Notes under the pieces: generated by a model
Told to the model about the DNA's origin: nothing
What the model saw: only the letters and a program-made list of their open reading frames with translations
Databases searched by the model: none
Position numbers and translations under genes: made by a program
Source: Kangiella shandongensis
GTDB lineage: Bacteria; Pseudomonadota; Gammaproteobacteria; Enterobacterales; Kangiellaceae
DNA length: 64,000 nucleotides
Reading direction: 5' to 3'
Assembly (NCBI RefSeq): GCF_020005365.1
Contig: NZ_JACNML010000007.1
Location: forward strand, 1-64,000
In this document: positions 36,115 through 45,303 of the stretch, piece after piece
Position numbering within the stretch: position 1 is the first letter of the stretch
Layout of the letters: each line of letters opens with the position of its first letter

Positions 36115-36594
36115 TTACTGACAGCTATCCTTGTTGATCATGCCGATAAGTTCTGAAGGAATAAGCATGGTGAGATCTTCATCGGTATCGGGTGAGGAGC
36201 GTTCATCGAACTCGCCTTTAACCGCTATCAGCATTTTCTGGGCGGGTTTTTCTCTAAGAGCTAAATAGGTTGATTTCAGTTCAGCGGCAATGGCTTCCTG
36301 CGCTACTGGGTATTTGGTATTGGTGGCGCAGTCGGTAAATAATGCGGCGTCAGCGTAGTAGCTATACAAGCCGCGCTTGGTATCCTTCGGTTGTGACTCC
36401 ATTGGGATAAGCTCCTGCAGGGTTGCTTCTTCACCCATATCGTCTGCGCTGTCATCAGTTTGTGCCTGCTGTTGGCTGGTTGTATCTTTTTTAGCAGGAG
36501 TCGATTTTTTAGGCTTTGGATCATCCGTGCAGCCGACCATAGCGGCCATCGTCGCTAAAACGAGTGCTGACTTTAACGTCGTTTTAATAGTCAT
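36115..36594 (-). CDS. putative lipoprotein, NlpE-like C-terminal region
   Basis: 159 residues from MTIKTTLKSALV; a lipobox ends MVGC. A Lys/Pro/Gln-rich linker (residues about 20-50) precedes a domain with GLYSYYADAALFTDCATNTKYPVA, the pattern seen in NlpE-like lipoproteins that sense envelope stress; the CxxC motif of true NlpE is absent. The long frame upstream of this start overlaps the peptidase gene and is not used. It starts 1 bp after the isoaspartyl peptidase stop, so the two form one operon. Confidence 0.65.
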   Translation of the reverse strand: MTIKTTLKSALVLATMAAMVGCTDDPKPKKSTPAKKDTTSQQQAQTDDSADDMGEEATLQELIPMESQPKDTKRGLYSYYADAALFTDCATNTKYPVAQEAIAAELKSTYLALREKPAQKMLIAVKGEFDERSSPDTDEDLTMLIPSELIGMINKDSCQ

Positions 36595-36595
36595 G

Positions 36596-37609
36596 TTATT
36601 CTCCCTTATAAATTTTTGTCGCTGACTGGCCATTACTGGTTTTCCAGCCATGGTACATGCCTTCCGTATTAAAGCTGGCCATGATATTAGCGCCCGCATC
36701 CAGACCGATAACACCGCCGTCGCCGCCCATCTCGACCAGCTTGTCCTGAATGACCTGGTCGGCGGATTCTTGAATACCCTGTGCTTTGTATTTAACTCGA
36801 GCACAGATATCATAGGTCACGGCCGCTCGGATAAAATATTCGCCGTGGCCGGTGGCAGAGACGCCACAGTTTTTATCGGCATAAGTTCCGGCGCCAATAA
36901 CGGGGGAGTCACCGATGCGACCATAACGTTTATTGGTCATGCCGCCGGTAGAAGTCGCTGCGGCAATATTGCCGTCTTGATCCAGCGCTACGGCACCGAC
37001 GGTACCGAACTTAGAGTTCTTAGCTTCGTCTTCTGACAGCTCTGGTTTCTCAGGCGTGTGTTTCAACACCTTCTGCAACTGATCCCAGCGTCGTTGAGTA
37101 AAAAAGTATTGAGTATCGACCAGTTCAAATCCCTGCTCTTTGGCGAACGCTTCGGCCCCCTCGCGTGCCATCATGACATGCTTTGAGTCGGTTCTGACTT
37201 TATCCGCTAACAAGATCGGATTCTTGATATGGCTGACGCCTGCGATAGCCCCCGCCGATAAGTCTTTACTGTACATGATGGAGGCATCGAGCTCATTGAC
37301 GCCTTCATGGGTAAAGACAGCACCTTTACCGGCATTAAATAGCGGAGAGTCTTCCATAATGACGATAGCGGCTTTAACCGCCTCGATACTGCTGCCACCT
37401 TTTTCCAATACAGCGTAACCCGCGCCCAGCGCTTCATCCATTTTCTCACGGTAGGCTTTTTCCGTTTCAGGCGTCATATTCTTTTTTAGAATGGTACCGG
37501 CACCGCCATGAATGACTAAGCCATAAGGTCTTTCAGGTTTTTGCGCCATGCTGCCGAGGCTTAGGGCTAATAATAGCGTCAGGACCAGTGTTTTTAATGA
37601 TGTCTTCAT
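36596..37609 (-). CDS. isoaspartyl peptidase/L-asparaginase, exported
   Basis: 337 residues of the plant-type asparaginase Ntn-hydrolase family. A signal peptide (TLVLTLLLALSLGSMAQ) sends it to the periplasm. VIHGGAGTI and NAGKGAVFT are family landmarks. The precursor is cleaved autocatalytically before the Thr of KFGTVGAVALD, which becomes the nucleophile; GGMTNKRYGRIGDSP and TGHGEYFIR form the substrate site. It hydrolyses isoaspartyl dipeptides and asparagine. Co-transcribed with the downstream lipoprotein. Confidence 0.92.
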   Translation of the reverse strand: MKTSLKTLVLTLLLALSLGSMAQKPERPYGLVIHGGAGTILKKNMTPETEKAYREKMDEALGAGYAVLEKGGSSIEAVKAAIVIMEDSPLFNAGKGAVFTHEGVNELDASIMYSKDLSAGAIAGVSHIKNPILLADKVRTDSKHVMMAREGAEAFAKEQGFELVDTQYFFTQRRWDQLQKVLKHTPEKPELSEDEAKNSKFGTVGAVALDQDGNIAAATSTGGMTNKRYGRIGDSPVIGAGTYADKNCGVSATGHGEYFIRAAVTYDICARVKYKAQGIQESADQVIQDKLVEMGGDGGVIGLDAGANIMASFNTEGMYHGWKTSNGQSATKIYKGE

Positions 37610-37731
37610 GTTGTTATAAGCGCCATAACTGTCGGGTTCGAATTTTCTGTTCTATCACATGCTCAGCTGATTGTTAACTCAGATTTGCGGCGACTAGCAA
37701 AATTAAAAGGAAAGAGACTTGATTTTAATGT

Positions 37732-37752
37732 AACTGAGAATTATTCTCGTTT
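37732..37752 (+). promoter_or_regulatory. Fur-like palindrome
   Basis: AACTGAGAATTATTCTCGTT (37732-37751) contains the perfect palindrome GAGAATTATTCTC and matches Fur half-sites in both directions. It lies about 30 bp upstream of the small gene at 37783. Confidence 0.55.
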
Positions 37753-37782
37753 GGGTGATTGCGTTAACTAGGAGATTATTAA

Positions 37783-38031
37783 ATGATTCATTATATGGTC
37801 AATGCCTGGCTGGATAAGCGACCAGCTAAGCTCGAGCTGATAGAGCAGGAGACGGGGGAAGTCATTGGCCGTTGGCAGGGATGTGATTTACAACGACTGT
37901 TTAATAGCGGGCTCATCAGTTATCAGGAGCTGGCTTCAAGCAATCAGGCGAAGATCAAGCAACTGGTGAAGGCGCTAATTTTAGAGCTCACCTGTGAAGA
38001 GTTGTGTGGGCGTTGCCTTTATGAAGGCTAG
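37783..38031 (+). CDS. conserved small protein with C-terminal cysteines
   Basis: 82 residues: MIHYMVNAWLDKRPAKLELI at the front and CEELCGRCLYEG at the end, with cysteines spaced for metal or Fe-S binding. GGAG precedes the ATG. No enzymatic motif is evident. A Fur-like palindrome upstream suggests iron-responsive expression. Convergent with rnt, whose stop is adjacent. I do not recognise a named family; similar small proteins occur in pseudomonads. Confidence 0.65.
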   Translation: MIHYMVNAWLDKRPAKLELIEQETGEVIGRWQGCDLQRLFNSGLISYQELASSNQAKIKQLVKALILELTCEELCGRCLYEG

Positions 38032-38694
38032 TTAGTCCTTGTTGAGTTCAATAGTACGGGTCAATTCTTCAACAAAAGGTGCGCTGGCCTGTGCATGATT
38101 GGCTCGGTTTACCAGATGACAAAAGAGTTCAGCGGTCTTCGTCGCGTCATACAACGCCGAGTGTGCTTCTTTCTGGCTAAACTCAATATCGGCACGCTTA
38201 CAGGCTTGCGCCAGAACCGTATGTCCCAGCATCAAAGCGGATAAGGAAGCAGTATCGAAACTGGTAAAAGGATGGAAAGGACTGCGCTTGATATTGGTTC
38301 GCTCTACAGCGGCATTGAGAAAGCTTTGATCAAACCAGGCATTGTGACCAACCAGCACACATCGATTGCACCCGGCTTCTTTTTGTTCCGCTCGCAGGCC
38401 CTTAAAAATATCTTTAAGCGCGTCTTTTTCATTGACCGCGTTGCGCAGTGGGTTATCGGGATCGATACCGGTAAATTCTAAAGCGCGTTGTTCGATATTG
38501 GCACCTGCAAACGGTTCAATATTGAAATGATAGCTTTTATGCAGTTCAAGCTGGCCCTGCGCGTTATAGCATGTGGTTACAGCAGCAATCTCTAGCAATG
38601 CGTCAGTTTGCGCATTAAAACCACCAGTCTCAACGTCAACAACGACAGGGTAAAATCCGCGGAAGCGATCTTTCAGGGCCAAATTTATCATCAA
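38032..38694 (-). CDS. rnt: ribonuclease T
   Basis: 220 residues of the DEDDh exonuclease family. VVVDVETGGFN (Asp and Glu), LVGHNAWFDQSFL (Asp) and HSALYDA (His and Asp) are the catalytic motifs; length and basic N-terminus match RNase T. It trims the 3' ends of tRNA and other stable RNAs. AGGA precedes MMINLAL. It follows pyrC by 12 bp, so the two form an operon. Confidence 0.92.
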   Translation of the reverse strand: MMINLALKDRFRGFYPVVVDVETGGFNAQTDALLEIAAVTTCYNAQGQLELHKSYHFNIEPFAGANIEQRALEFTGIDPDNPLRNAVNEKDALKDIFKGLRAEQKEAGCNRCVLVGHNAWFDQSFLNAAVERTNIKRSPFHPFTSFDTASLSALMLGHTVLAQACKRADIEFSQKEAHSALYDATKTAELFCHLVNRANHAQASAPFVEELTRTIELNKD

Positions 38695-38706
38695 AAATCC
38701 TAACGA

Positions 38707-39747
38707 TTAGTTTTTCGTCTTTAACTTCCATTGTAAGGTTTCATCGGCGCGGAAAGGCACCAAATGATCGTTACCCAGGCAAATGCTGCTTGGAATTTTC
38801 CACTCCTCTTTGACCAGCGTAATTTTCTGCTCGTTGCGTGGTAGACCGTAGAAGTCAGGGCCGTAGAAGCTGGCGAAAGCTTCTAACTTATCCAGTTTCC
38901 CCATCATTTCAAAGGCTTCCGCATAAAGCTCAATCGCGGCATATGCCGTATAGACGCCGGCACAGCCACAGGCCGCTTCTTTCTTGCTCTTGGCGTGCGG
39001 TGCACTGTCCGTGCCCAGGAAGAACTTTGGTGAACCTGAGGTCGCTGCAACCAACAACGCCGCCTGATGCTCCTGACGCTTTAAAATTGGCAAGCAGTAT
39101 AGGTGTGGGCGGATGCCGCCAACCAACATGTCGTTGCGATTCAATAATAAGTGATGCGCTGTAATAGTTGCTGCGACGTTCGGGCCCTGTTCATTAACAA
39201 ATTCTACGGCGTCTTTGGTTGTAATGTGCTCCAGTACAACCTTGAGCTGCGGGAACTTTTCGACGACAGGACGAAGCTTGGTATCGATAAACACTTTCTC
39301 GCGGTCAAAAATATCGATATCACCGTCAGTCACCTCACCGTGAACCAACAACGGCATGCCCACTTCGGCCATCTTTTCAAACACAGGATAAGCATTTTCG
39401 ATATCCGTTAAGCCGGAATCAGAGTTGGTCGTAGCGCCCGCAGGATAAAGCTTACAGGCCTTCACAAAACCGCTTTCTACTGCGGCTTCAATATCTTCAA
39501 CGCTGGTGTTATCCGTTAGATAAAGAGTCATTAAAGGTTCAAAGTCCATGCGCTCAGAAGCGTGACGCAGAATGGCTTGGCGGTAATCGTCGGCTTCCTC
39601 AACATTGGTCACGGGTGGAACCAGGTTCGGCATGACGATAGCGCGGGCGAATTGCTTTGCGGCATCTTTTACCGTGTGCTGTAACGCGGCGCCAGAGCGA
39701 AGGTGGATGTGCCAATCATCTGGGCGGGTAATCGTTAATGTTTGCAT
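38707..39747 (-). CDS. pyrC: dihydroorotase
   Basis: 346 residues. It opens [15 protein letters not shown] with the H-x-H zinc pair; [10 protein letters not shown] and [11 protein letters not shown] supply further His ligands and LGTDSAPHA the catalytic Asp. It closes the dihydroorotate ring in pyrimidine synthesis. Length and motifs match the short, PyrC class of E. coli. First gene of the pyrC-rnt unit. Confidence 0.95.
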   Translation of the reverse strand: MQTLTITRPDDWHIHLRSGAALQHTVKDAAKQFARAIVMPNLVPPVTNVEEADDYRQAILRHASERMDFEPLMTLYLTDNTSVEDIEAAVESGFVKACKLYPAGATTNSDSGLTDIENAYPVFEKMAEVGMPLLVHGEVTDGDIDIFDREKVFIDTKLRPVVEKFPQLKVVLEHITTKDAVEFVNEQGPNVAATITAHHLLLNRNDMLVGGIRPHLYCLPILKRQEHQAALLVAATSGSPKFFLGTDSAPHAKSKKEAACGCAGVYTAYAAIELYAEAFEMMGKLDKLEAFASFYGPDFYGLPRNEQKITLVKEEWKIPSSICLGNDHLVPFRADETLQWKLKTKN

Positions 39748-39912
39748 ACGTAATCTCGGTGTTATGTCGTTTTGCCATGAATAAAGCAGAAATGACTGTT
39801 TACCTGATGGACTCTTTACTTAATACAGTGGCGCGCTATTATACGCAAGTCCAAACAGTAACTAAACCCTCGAAACTGTAAGAAGCGGTAACTGAGGTGA
39901 TCAGGAGGAATC

Positions 39913-40305
39913 GTGAGATTATTACATACCATGCTACGCGTTGGCGATTTAGACAAATCGGTTAAGTTTTATTGTGACATTATGGGCATGGAGCTACTGC
40001 GCAAGCACGACTACGAATCAGGGCGTTTTACCCTGGCGTTTTTGGGTTATGGCCCGGAAAAAGATAATACGGTATTGGAGCTGACCTGGAACTGGGATAC
40101 GGACTCTTATGAAAAAGGCGAGGGCTTTGGTCATATCGCAATTGCCGTGGATGATGTTTATAAAGCCTGTGAGAAAATTCGTGATGCTGGTGGCGTTATT
40201 GTGCGCGAACCGGGTCCGATGAAGCATGGTACGACCGTGTTAGCGTTTGTCGAAGATCCGGACGGCTACAAGATTGAGCTGTTAGAAGACCGCCATAACG
40301 CCTAG
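39913..40305 (+). CDS. gloA: lactoylglutathione lyase (glyoxalase I)
   Basis: 130 residues starting at GTG, five bases after AGGAGGA. Metal ligands are H5 (LLHTMLRVGD), a Glu in VLELTWNWD, a His in GFGHIAIAVDD and a Glu in YKIELLED. It converts the methylglyoxal-glutathione adduct to S-lactoylglutathione. Single gene followed by two hairpins. Confidence 0.95.
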   Translation: MRLLHTMLRVGDLDKSVKFYCDIMGMELLRKHDYESGRFTLAFLGYGPEKDNTVLELTWNWDTDSYEKGEGFGHIAIAVDDVYKACEKIRDAGGVIVREPGPMKHGTTVLAFVEDPDGYKIELLEDRHNA

Positions 40306-40307
40306 TA

Positions 40308-40366
40308 CTCCATATTTGAAATATGGGAGTGTGAGTCGGTCATTCCTGCCTTCGCGGGAATGACGA
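40308..40366. repeat. two hairpins after gloA
   Basis: ACTCCATATT/AATATGGGAGT (40308-40332) is a likely terminator stem without a clear T-run. GTCATTCCTGCC-TTCG-CGGGAATGAC (40340-40366) belongs to the dispersed GTCATTCCCGCG family. Confidence 0.65.
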
Positions 40367-40408
40367 GTAGAATTTAAAGGTTTATTAATTTAATAAAAAG
40401 AGAAGACC

Positions 40409-40816
40409 ATGAGCGAAGAACAAACCGTAAACAAAGTTGGCATGCCGAAAGGCGTTAAAACGGTATTAGTGATTAATCTGATCATTATTGTGGTGGTCGG
40501 CTGGACATTATTTAATATGTACACGGAGACTGGGGCAGAGATATTGATTGCTTTTGCCAGTTGGTCTTTGTTCGGTACCTTGCTATTTGGACAACTGGTG
40601 TTGCTGGCGAAAATGAGTAAAGCCTGGGGCATGCTCAGAGCACTAATCTGGGTTGTCGCATTATTACAGGCGCTGACAACCATGGTTTTAACCAAAGACT
40701 TTTTGTCCTTATGGGGAGCTCTGGCGGTCATCGGCTCCTTGTTTGTGGTTGTTTATTTAATTGGCTTAAGAGGTTATCTCAATAGCGATAACTTCAAAAG
40801 CTGGTTCGGGAGTTAA
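40409..40816 (+). CDS. membrane protein of unknown function
   Basis: 135 residues with four predicted membrane helices after a short polar N-terminus, ending in a soluble NSDNFKSWFGS tail. No motif recognised. A short gap of 23 bp to the next gene, which is exported, suggests co-transcription. Confidence 0.65.
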   Translation: MSEEQTVNKVGMPKGVKTVLVINLIIIVVVGWTLFNMYTETGAEILIAFASWSLFGTLLFGQLVLLAKMSKAWGMLRALIWVVALLQALTTMVLTKDFLSLWGALAVIGSLFVVVYLIGLRGYLNSDNFKSWFGS

Positions 40817-40839
40817 AATAAACTTTAAAAGGAAACATT

Positions 40840-41292
40840 ATGAAAAAATTAGTATTAGGATTAACACTTTTAGGTCTGGTCGGGATGGCGTCAGCGGAAG
40901 AAGCAATTTCCGAGAGCCATAAAAATGCAGCTCTTGAGTTACTTGAAGTGATGGAGATGGGTGAGCAGTTTTCGGATGCTCTGGAGGCAGGAATCGATAC
41001 GCAACTCCAGGCAAACCCAGGTTTAATGCGCTATCGGCAAACATTTCTTGATTTTTATGATCAGTACGTCAAATGGGAAGAGGTCAAAGGCCGTTTTGCG
41101 CAAATTTATGCTGAAAACTTTACTGAGGCAGAAATCAAAAAAATTACTGAATTCTATCGAACCGACGTTGGTCAGAAGGTTGCACTGAAAACAACAAAGA
41201 TGATGGAAGACGGAATGAAACTTGGCGAGCAGCTGGTGATGGAGAATCAGTCAGAGCTTATTAGAATGATGCAGGAAGCCGACGCGAAATAA
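40840..41292 (+). CDS. exported DUF2059-type protein
   Basis: 150 residues. The signal peptide MKKLVLGLTLLGLVGMASA is followed by a helical domain with FAQIYAENFTEAEIKKITEFYRT, the pattern of DUF2059. AAGGA precedes the ATG. Function unknown; periplasmic by signal. Confidence 0.75.
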   Translation: MKKLVLGLTLLGLVGMASAEEAISESHKNAALELLEVMEMGEQFSDALEAGIDTQLQANPGLMRYRQTFLDFYDQYVKWEEVKGRFAQIYAENFTEAEIKKITEFYRTDVGQKVALKTTKMMEDGMKLGEQLVMENQSELIRMMQEADAK

Positions 41293-41296
41293 GTTT

Positions 41297-41334
41297 ATAG
41301 GATGGGGTTACCCAAAGGGGCAGCCCCACCCTAT
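41297..41334. repeat. dispersed palindrome, ATAGGATGGGTT family
   Basis: ATAGGATGGGG and CCCCACCCTAT flank a loop; same family as 8921, 49259 and 54862. It may terminate the DUF2059 transcript. The following 170 bp to the oxidase gene show no other feature. Confidence 0.65.
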
Positions 41335-41507
41335 GATAAAACACTTATTAAAAAATCTAATCAAAACTCCTTCTCCCCATACAAAATATCCTGCGAATCT
41401 TCCTTGATATAGGTCAATACCGCGCTAAGATAAAGGCACACCATTTGTCATGGCTTTGTAATGAACTCTTATGTCAAAGAGTGGCCTATGATTAAAGGAG
41501 GTAATTG

Positions 41508-42938
41508 ATGGAGTTCCTCGATCCTGTGCTGCTGGCGCGGGTACAATTTGCGTTTACCATCGCATTTCATATCGTCTTTCCTGGCCTGTCCATTGGCCTT
41601 GCTGCTTATCTTACCGTTCTCGAAGCCCTCTGGCTTAAAACCCATAAAACAATTTACCTGACCGCTTTTAAATACTGGCTGAAAATATTCTCCATCATTT
41701 TTGGTATGGGCGTGGTTTCTGGCGTGGTTATGAGTTATCAGATAGGCACCAACTGGAGTGTCTTTTCCGATAAAACCGGACCGGTGTTAGGGCCGCTGAT
41801 GGGCTATGAGGTACTTTCTGCTTTCTTCCTCGAAGCTGGCTTTTTAGGTGTCATGTTGTTCGGTATGAATAAGGTGGGTAAAAAGCTCCACTTCTTCTCT
41901 ACCTTAATGGTCTCGGTTGGTACTCTGATGTCCGCTTTCTGGATTCTCAGTGTAAACAGCTGGATGCAAACGCCAGCCGGTTATGCGTATAACGAGGTGG
42001 GGCAGTTCATTGCAAAAGACTGGTTTGAAGTGGTCTTTAATCCCTCGTTTCCGTACCGCTTTGCGCATATGGTGACAGCTGCATTTTTAAGCACGGCATT
42101 TCTTGTCGGCGGTGTTGCCGCGTGGCATTTGCTGAAAGAGCGCAAAGAAAAAGTTAAGAATGATGCGGCACGATTGATGTTTTCTATGGCAATGTGGATG
42201 GCGGCTTTTGTCGCACCAATTCAATTATTCATTGGCGACATGCATGGTTTGAACACTCTCGAACACCAGCCAGCAAAAGTAGCGGCGATGGAGGGGAATT
42301 ACCAAACACAAAAAGGCGCGCCGCTATTGCTCTTCGGTATTCCCAATGACGAAGAAGAGCGCGTCGATTATGCCATCGGTATTCCTAAAATGGCGAGTTT
42401 TATCCTAACCCATGACTTTGACGGGGAGCTGGTCGGTCTCGATCAGTTTGCCAAAGAAGATAGACCCAATGTGAAGTGGGTGTTCTATAGTTTCCGTGTC
42501 ATGGTCGCGATTGGCATGGGCATGATCGCTATCGGACTATTCAGTTTGTTTTTACGTTGGCGAGGCAGGCTGTACGACAATCGTTTTATTCAAAAAGTCG
42601 CGGTGTGCTTTGCTCCGGCGGGAATCGTCGCCACCATTGCCGGCTGGATCGTGACCGAAGTCGGGCGTCAGCCATACACGGTATACGGTTTGCTGCGAAC
42701 CTATGATTCTCATTCCCCCTTGGATGCCCCGGCAGTCGCCGCGTCGTTAGCCATTTTTGTTGTGGTTTATTTTTTGGTCTTTGGTACTGGCATCGTTTAT
42801 ACCTTGCGCCTGATGCGAGTGCGTCCGGGTGAGAAAGGGGATGTGGCACAAGAAGAAACCAAAGTCAGTACGCCGGTGACAGTATCCAGCCGTTTGCCAC
42901 AGGACTCGAATAACAGCTCAGAGGAGGATGCCAGATGA
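41508..42938 (+). CDS. cioA: cytochrome bd-type quinol oxidase subunit I (cyanide-insensitive type)
   Basis: 476 residues from ATG 41508 behind AAAGGAGG; a TTG directly before it is not needed. Haem ligands are His in FTIAFHIVFPG and His in FPYRFAHMVTA. The quinol-binding loop (GDMHGLNTLEHQPAKVAAMEG) has the Lys and Glu pair but is short, the mark of the CIO/CydA short-Q-loop class. It reduces O2 to water without pumping protons. It overlaps the next gene by 4 bp. Confidence 0.9.
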   Translation: MEFLDPVLLARVQFAFTIAFHIVFPGLSIGLAAYLTVLEALWLKTHKTIYLTAFKYWLKIFSIIFGMGVVSGVVMSYQIGTNWSVFSDKTGPVLGPLMGYEVLSAFFLEAGFLGVMLFGMNKVGKKLHFFSTLMVSVGTLMSAFWILSVNSWMQTPAGYAYNEVGQFIAKDWFEVVFNPSFPYRFAHMVTAAFLSTAFLVGGVAAWHLLKERKEKVKNDAARLMFSMAMWMAAFVAPIQLFIGDMHGLNTLEHQPAKVAAMEGNYQTQKGAPLLLFGIPNDEEERVDYAIGIPKMASFILTHDFDGELVGLDQFAKEDRPNVKWVFYSFRVMVAIGMGMIAIGLFSLFLRWRGRLYDNRFIQKVAVCFAPAGIVATIAGWIVTEVGRQPYTVYGLLRTYDSHSPLDAPAVAASLAIFVVVYFLVFGTGIVYTLRLMRVRPGEKGDVAQEETKVSTPVTVSSRLPQDSNNSSEEDAR

Positions 42939-43936
42939 TCGATTTTGCATTAATTTGGGCTGGCTTAATTGCCTTTGCGGTGCTGGCTTACATTATCCTC
43001 GATGGTTTTGATTTAGGCATCGGTATCATGTTTCCTTTGCTAAAGAAAAAGGAAGACAAGGAAACGGCGATGAATACTATCGCTCCTATCTGGGATGGTA
43101 ATGAAACCTGGTTGGTATTAGGCGGTGGGGGGCTTTATGCCGTATTTCCGCTGGCCTATTCGGTTATTCTACCAGCGCTATACATGCCAATCATTTTGAT
43201 GTTGCTGGGTCTAGTTTTTCGTGGTGTCGCTTTTGAGTTTCACTGGCGTGCCCGCAAGTCACAACATCTTTGGGACAAAGGCTTTGCCATCGGTTCACTG
43301 GTCGCCGCTTTGTGTCAGGGCATTGCGCTTGGTGCTTTGGTGCAGGGGATTACCGTCGAAGGACGAGCTTATGCCGGCGGTTGGTGGGACTGGTTAACAC
43401 CATTTAGCTTGACCACGGGTGTTGCTTTGGTGGTGGGGTATGTTTTGCTGGGTTCTACTTGGCTCAATATGAAAACCACCGGCAATCTGCAGCGACTGGC
43501 GCGAAATATTGCCAAGCTGGCTGGCGTGGCGACCTTCGGCTTTATCGGCCTGATCAGCTTATGGATGGTATTTATTGAACAGCAATATTTACACCGCTGG
43601 TTTGATGCACCGAATATCTATTACTTATTTGTGGTGCCTGTGCTGGTCTTTATCGTCGGTGTCAGCCTGTATATTTGCTTGAAAAAGGAGCGTGATACCA
43701 GCCCGTTTCTTTTATCTATATCTTTGTTCCTGTTGAGTTATATCGGTCTGATTATCAGTTTCTTTCCCAACATAGTGCCGCCATCGATCAGCGTGTGGCA
43801 GGCCGCAGCCCCGGATTCCAGCCTCAAGTTTCTGTTGGTTGGCGCAGCATTCTTGATCCCAATTATCCTTGCTTACACCACTTATGCTTATTGGGTTTTC
43901 CGCGGTAAAGTGAAAGAAGGCGAGGCCTATCACTAA
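42935..43936 (+). CDS. cioB: cytochrome bd-type quinol oxidase subunit II
   Basis: 333 residues, about nine membrane helices. It begins IDFALIWAGLIAFAVLAYIILDGFDLGIG, with the DGFDLG motif of CydB, and has PIWDGNETWLVLGGGGLYAVFP. Translationally coupled with cioA upstream and with the small subunit downstream. Confidence 0.92.
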   Translation: MIDFALIWAGLIAFAVLAYIILDGFDLGIGIMFPLLKKKEDKETAMNTIAPIWDGNETWLVLGGGGLYAVFPLAYSVILPALYMPIILMLLGLVFRGVAFEFHWRARKSQHLWDKGFAIGSLVAALCQGIALGALVQGITVEGRAYAGGWWDWLTPFSLTTGVALVVGYVLLGSTWLNMKTTGNLQRLARNIAKLAGVATFGFIGLISLWMVFIEQQYLHRWFDAPNIYYLFVVPVLVFIVGVSLYICLKKERDTSPFLLSISLFLLSYIGLIISFFPNIVPPSISVWQAAAPDSSLKFLLVGAAFLIPIILAYTTYAYWVFRGKVKEGEAYH

Positions 43937-44064
43937 TGACTCAAGAGCAAGAACCGAACAATAAACCAGGGTGGCAGAAAGCCCTCTGGTTTGTTGGCCT
44001 GTGGTTAGCTGGTGTATTGGCTTTAGCGGCGATAGGGTTGGTCATTCGTCTGTTCCTGGGTTAG
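43936..44064 (+). CDS. small bd-oxidase subunit, DUF2474/CydX-like
   Basis: 42 residues too short for ordinary gene calling: polar N-terminus, then one membrane helix from about residue 14 to 40, with the W-x(5)-F-x-x-L-W start seen in DUF2474 proteins. The ATG shares its A with the cioB TAA. Such proteins stabilise haem binding in bd oxidases. Context makes this a confident call. Confidence 0.82.
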   Translation: MTQEQEPNNKPGWQKALWFVGLWLAGVLALAAIGLVIRLFLG

Positions 44065-44207
44065 CCCTGTTTCTATTAGGTTCTTCGAAGCGTTTTCTCT
44101 ACTACAAGCAGATACAATAATCGCTTAGACAAAGCTGATATGCTTTGCTATATTTTCGGCGCGCTTATATTTGGAAACTATAAAATTAATTAAGAAGGAG
44201 ATATTCA

Positions 44208-44432
44208 ATGAATAACGATAATAGATTTTCAGAATACAAAGTTGTGCATATCACCGAAGGTGGTTGCGGTACCATTCTTTTGGGCTCTTCAGGTTTGCCA
44301 TTACAAAAAATTGAAGCTGAGCTAAATGCTTTGGCTGCCGAAGGCTGGCAGGTTGTGTTCCAGGTGCTGGAAATGAAACGTTTCTGGTTATTCTGGCAAC
44401 GCGAAGCCATGATTGTGACCTTGGGGCGTTAA
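44208..44432 (+). CDS. DUF4177-like small protein
   Basis: 74 residues: YKVVHI at the front and a Leu-rich ELNALAAEGWQVVFQV segment, the DUF4177 pattern. GGAG precedes the ATG. Six bases separate it from yidD. Function unknown. Confidence 0.7.
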   Translation: MNNDNRFSEYKVVHITEGGCGTILLGSSGLPLQKIEAELNALAAEGWQVVFQVLEMKRFWLFWQREAMIVTLGR

Positions 44433-44438
44433 TCTCTC

Positions 44439-44696
44439 ATGATAAAGCGACTAGCCATTGCCATGATTACGTTTTATCGTAACACTGGTGGTGGTCAGCG
44501 CTGGTTTGGAATTGATTGTAATTTTGAGCCAACCTGTTCAGCATACACCTTAGAATCAATACAAAAGTTTGGAACGCGTAAGGGGATTGCTTTAGGATGG
44601 GAGCGAATACGTCGTTGTGGGAAACGTGACTGTATTTGTAAATGTATTGAACCTGTACCGAGGCATTATAAAGATTATAAAGGGGACGTATGTTAA
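44439..44696 (+). CDS. YidD-family protein
   Basis: 85 residues with the YidD pattern: a hydrophobic start, CNFEPTCSAYTLESIQKFG, GWERIRRC and PVPRH. YidD assists membrane-protein insertion with YidC. The true yidD is normally next to rnpA; this copy is in a different setting and is richer in Cys (GKRDCICKC), so it may be a paralogue. Confidence 0.75.
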   Translation: MIKRLAIAMITFYRNTGGGQRWFGIDCNFEPTCSAYTLESIQKFGTRKGIALGWERIRRCGKRDCICKCIEPVPRHYKDYKGDVC

Positions 44697-45067
44697 ATCA
44701 GCAAGAAGTGAATGCCGAAGAGGAAAATCTTCGCTGTCAGGTCAACGCACTAACAGCGGAACACCGTAAAGCTTACTACCGTGAATTTAAGCAAAAAGTT
44801 AAAGACCCTGATACTTATGCGGCTTTAAACTGGTTTTTTATTGTCGGTTTGCACCATTTTTATCTAGAAAAGTGGGGGCGAGGGTTGCTAAATATATTGC
44901 TTATCATCATTGGTGTCATATTACTTTTCACACCAGTCTTTTGGGGTGGTATTGTCATGATTCTCATCGTTGCAGCTGAAGAGTTATGGTCTTTATTTCG
45001 CTCACAGGTGATAGTCAAGGACTGGAATAACCAGTTGTCAGAAGAGATATTAAAGAAGTACCGATAA
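44690..45067 (+). CDS. TM2-domain protein
   Basis: 125 residues: a helical, charged N-terminus followed by NWFFIVGLHHFYLEKWGRGLLN and a second helix, the TM2 pattern of two membrane helices joined by a tight turn. Seven-base overlap with the YidD gene. Function unknown. Confidence 0.75.
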   Translation: MLNQQEVNAEEENLRCQVNALTAEHRKAYYREFKQKVKDPDTYAALNWFFIVGLHHFYLEKWGRGLLNILLIIIGVILLFTPVFWGGIVMILIVAAEELWSLFRSQVIVKDWNNQLSEEILKKYR

Positions 45068-45107
45068 CGCTCTTTATTGTGTCACTCTCGTCATAATTTA
45101 AGTTCGT

Positions 45108-45293
45108 ATGAATCAACTAATTGAAAAAAAGGTCGCCTGTCCTTATTGCGGTGAGAGCATCACGGTACTTATCGACGGTTCTGTTCCTTTTCAGGAATAT
45201 ATTGAAGATTGTCAGGTATGCTGTCGCCCAATCGAGTTTACGGTCATTGTAAACGGTGAGGATATTAACCTCACCGTTAACGCAGATTTTTAA
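45108..45293 (+). CDS. CPXCG-motif cysteine-rich protein
   Basis: 61 residues with ACPYCGES and DCQVCCRPI, two Cys pairs forming a zinc ribbon-like site; this is the CPXCG family. A hairpin AACGGTGAGG/CCTCACCGTT (45250-45279) lies within the last codons and may help end transcription. Confidence 0.82.
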   Translation: MNQLIEKKVACPYCGESITVLIDGSVPFQEYIEDCQVCCRPIEFTVIVNGEDINLTVNADF

Positions 45294-45303
45294 TTGGGCG
45301 TAC

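Noticed and set aside
36595-36813. 73-residue extension of the lipoprotein
   Set aside because: It is out-of-frame sequence of the isoaspartyl peptidase gene; the lipobox signal starts at 36594.
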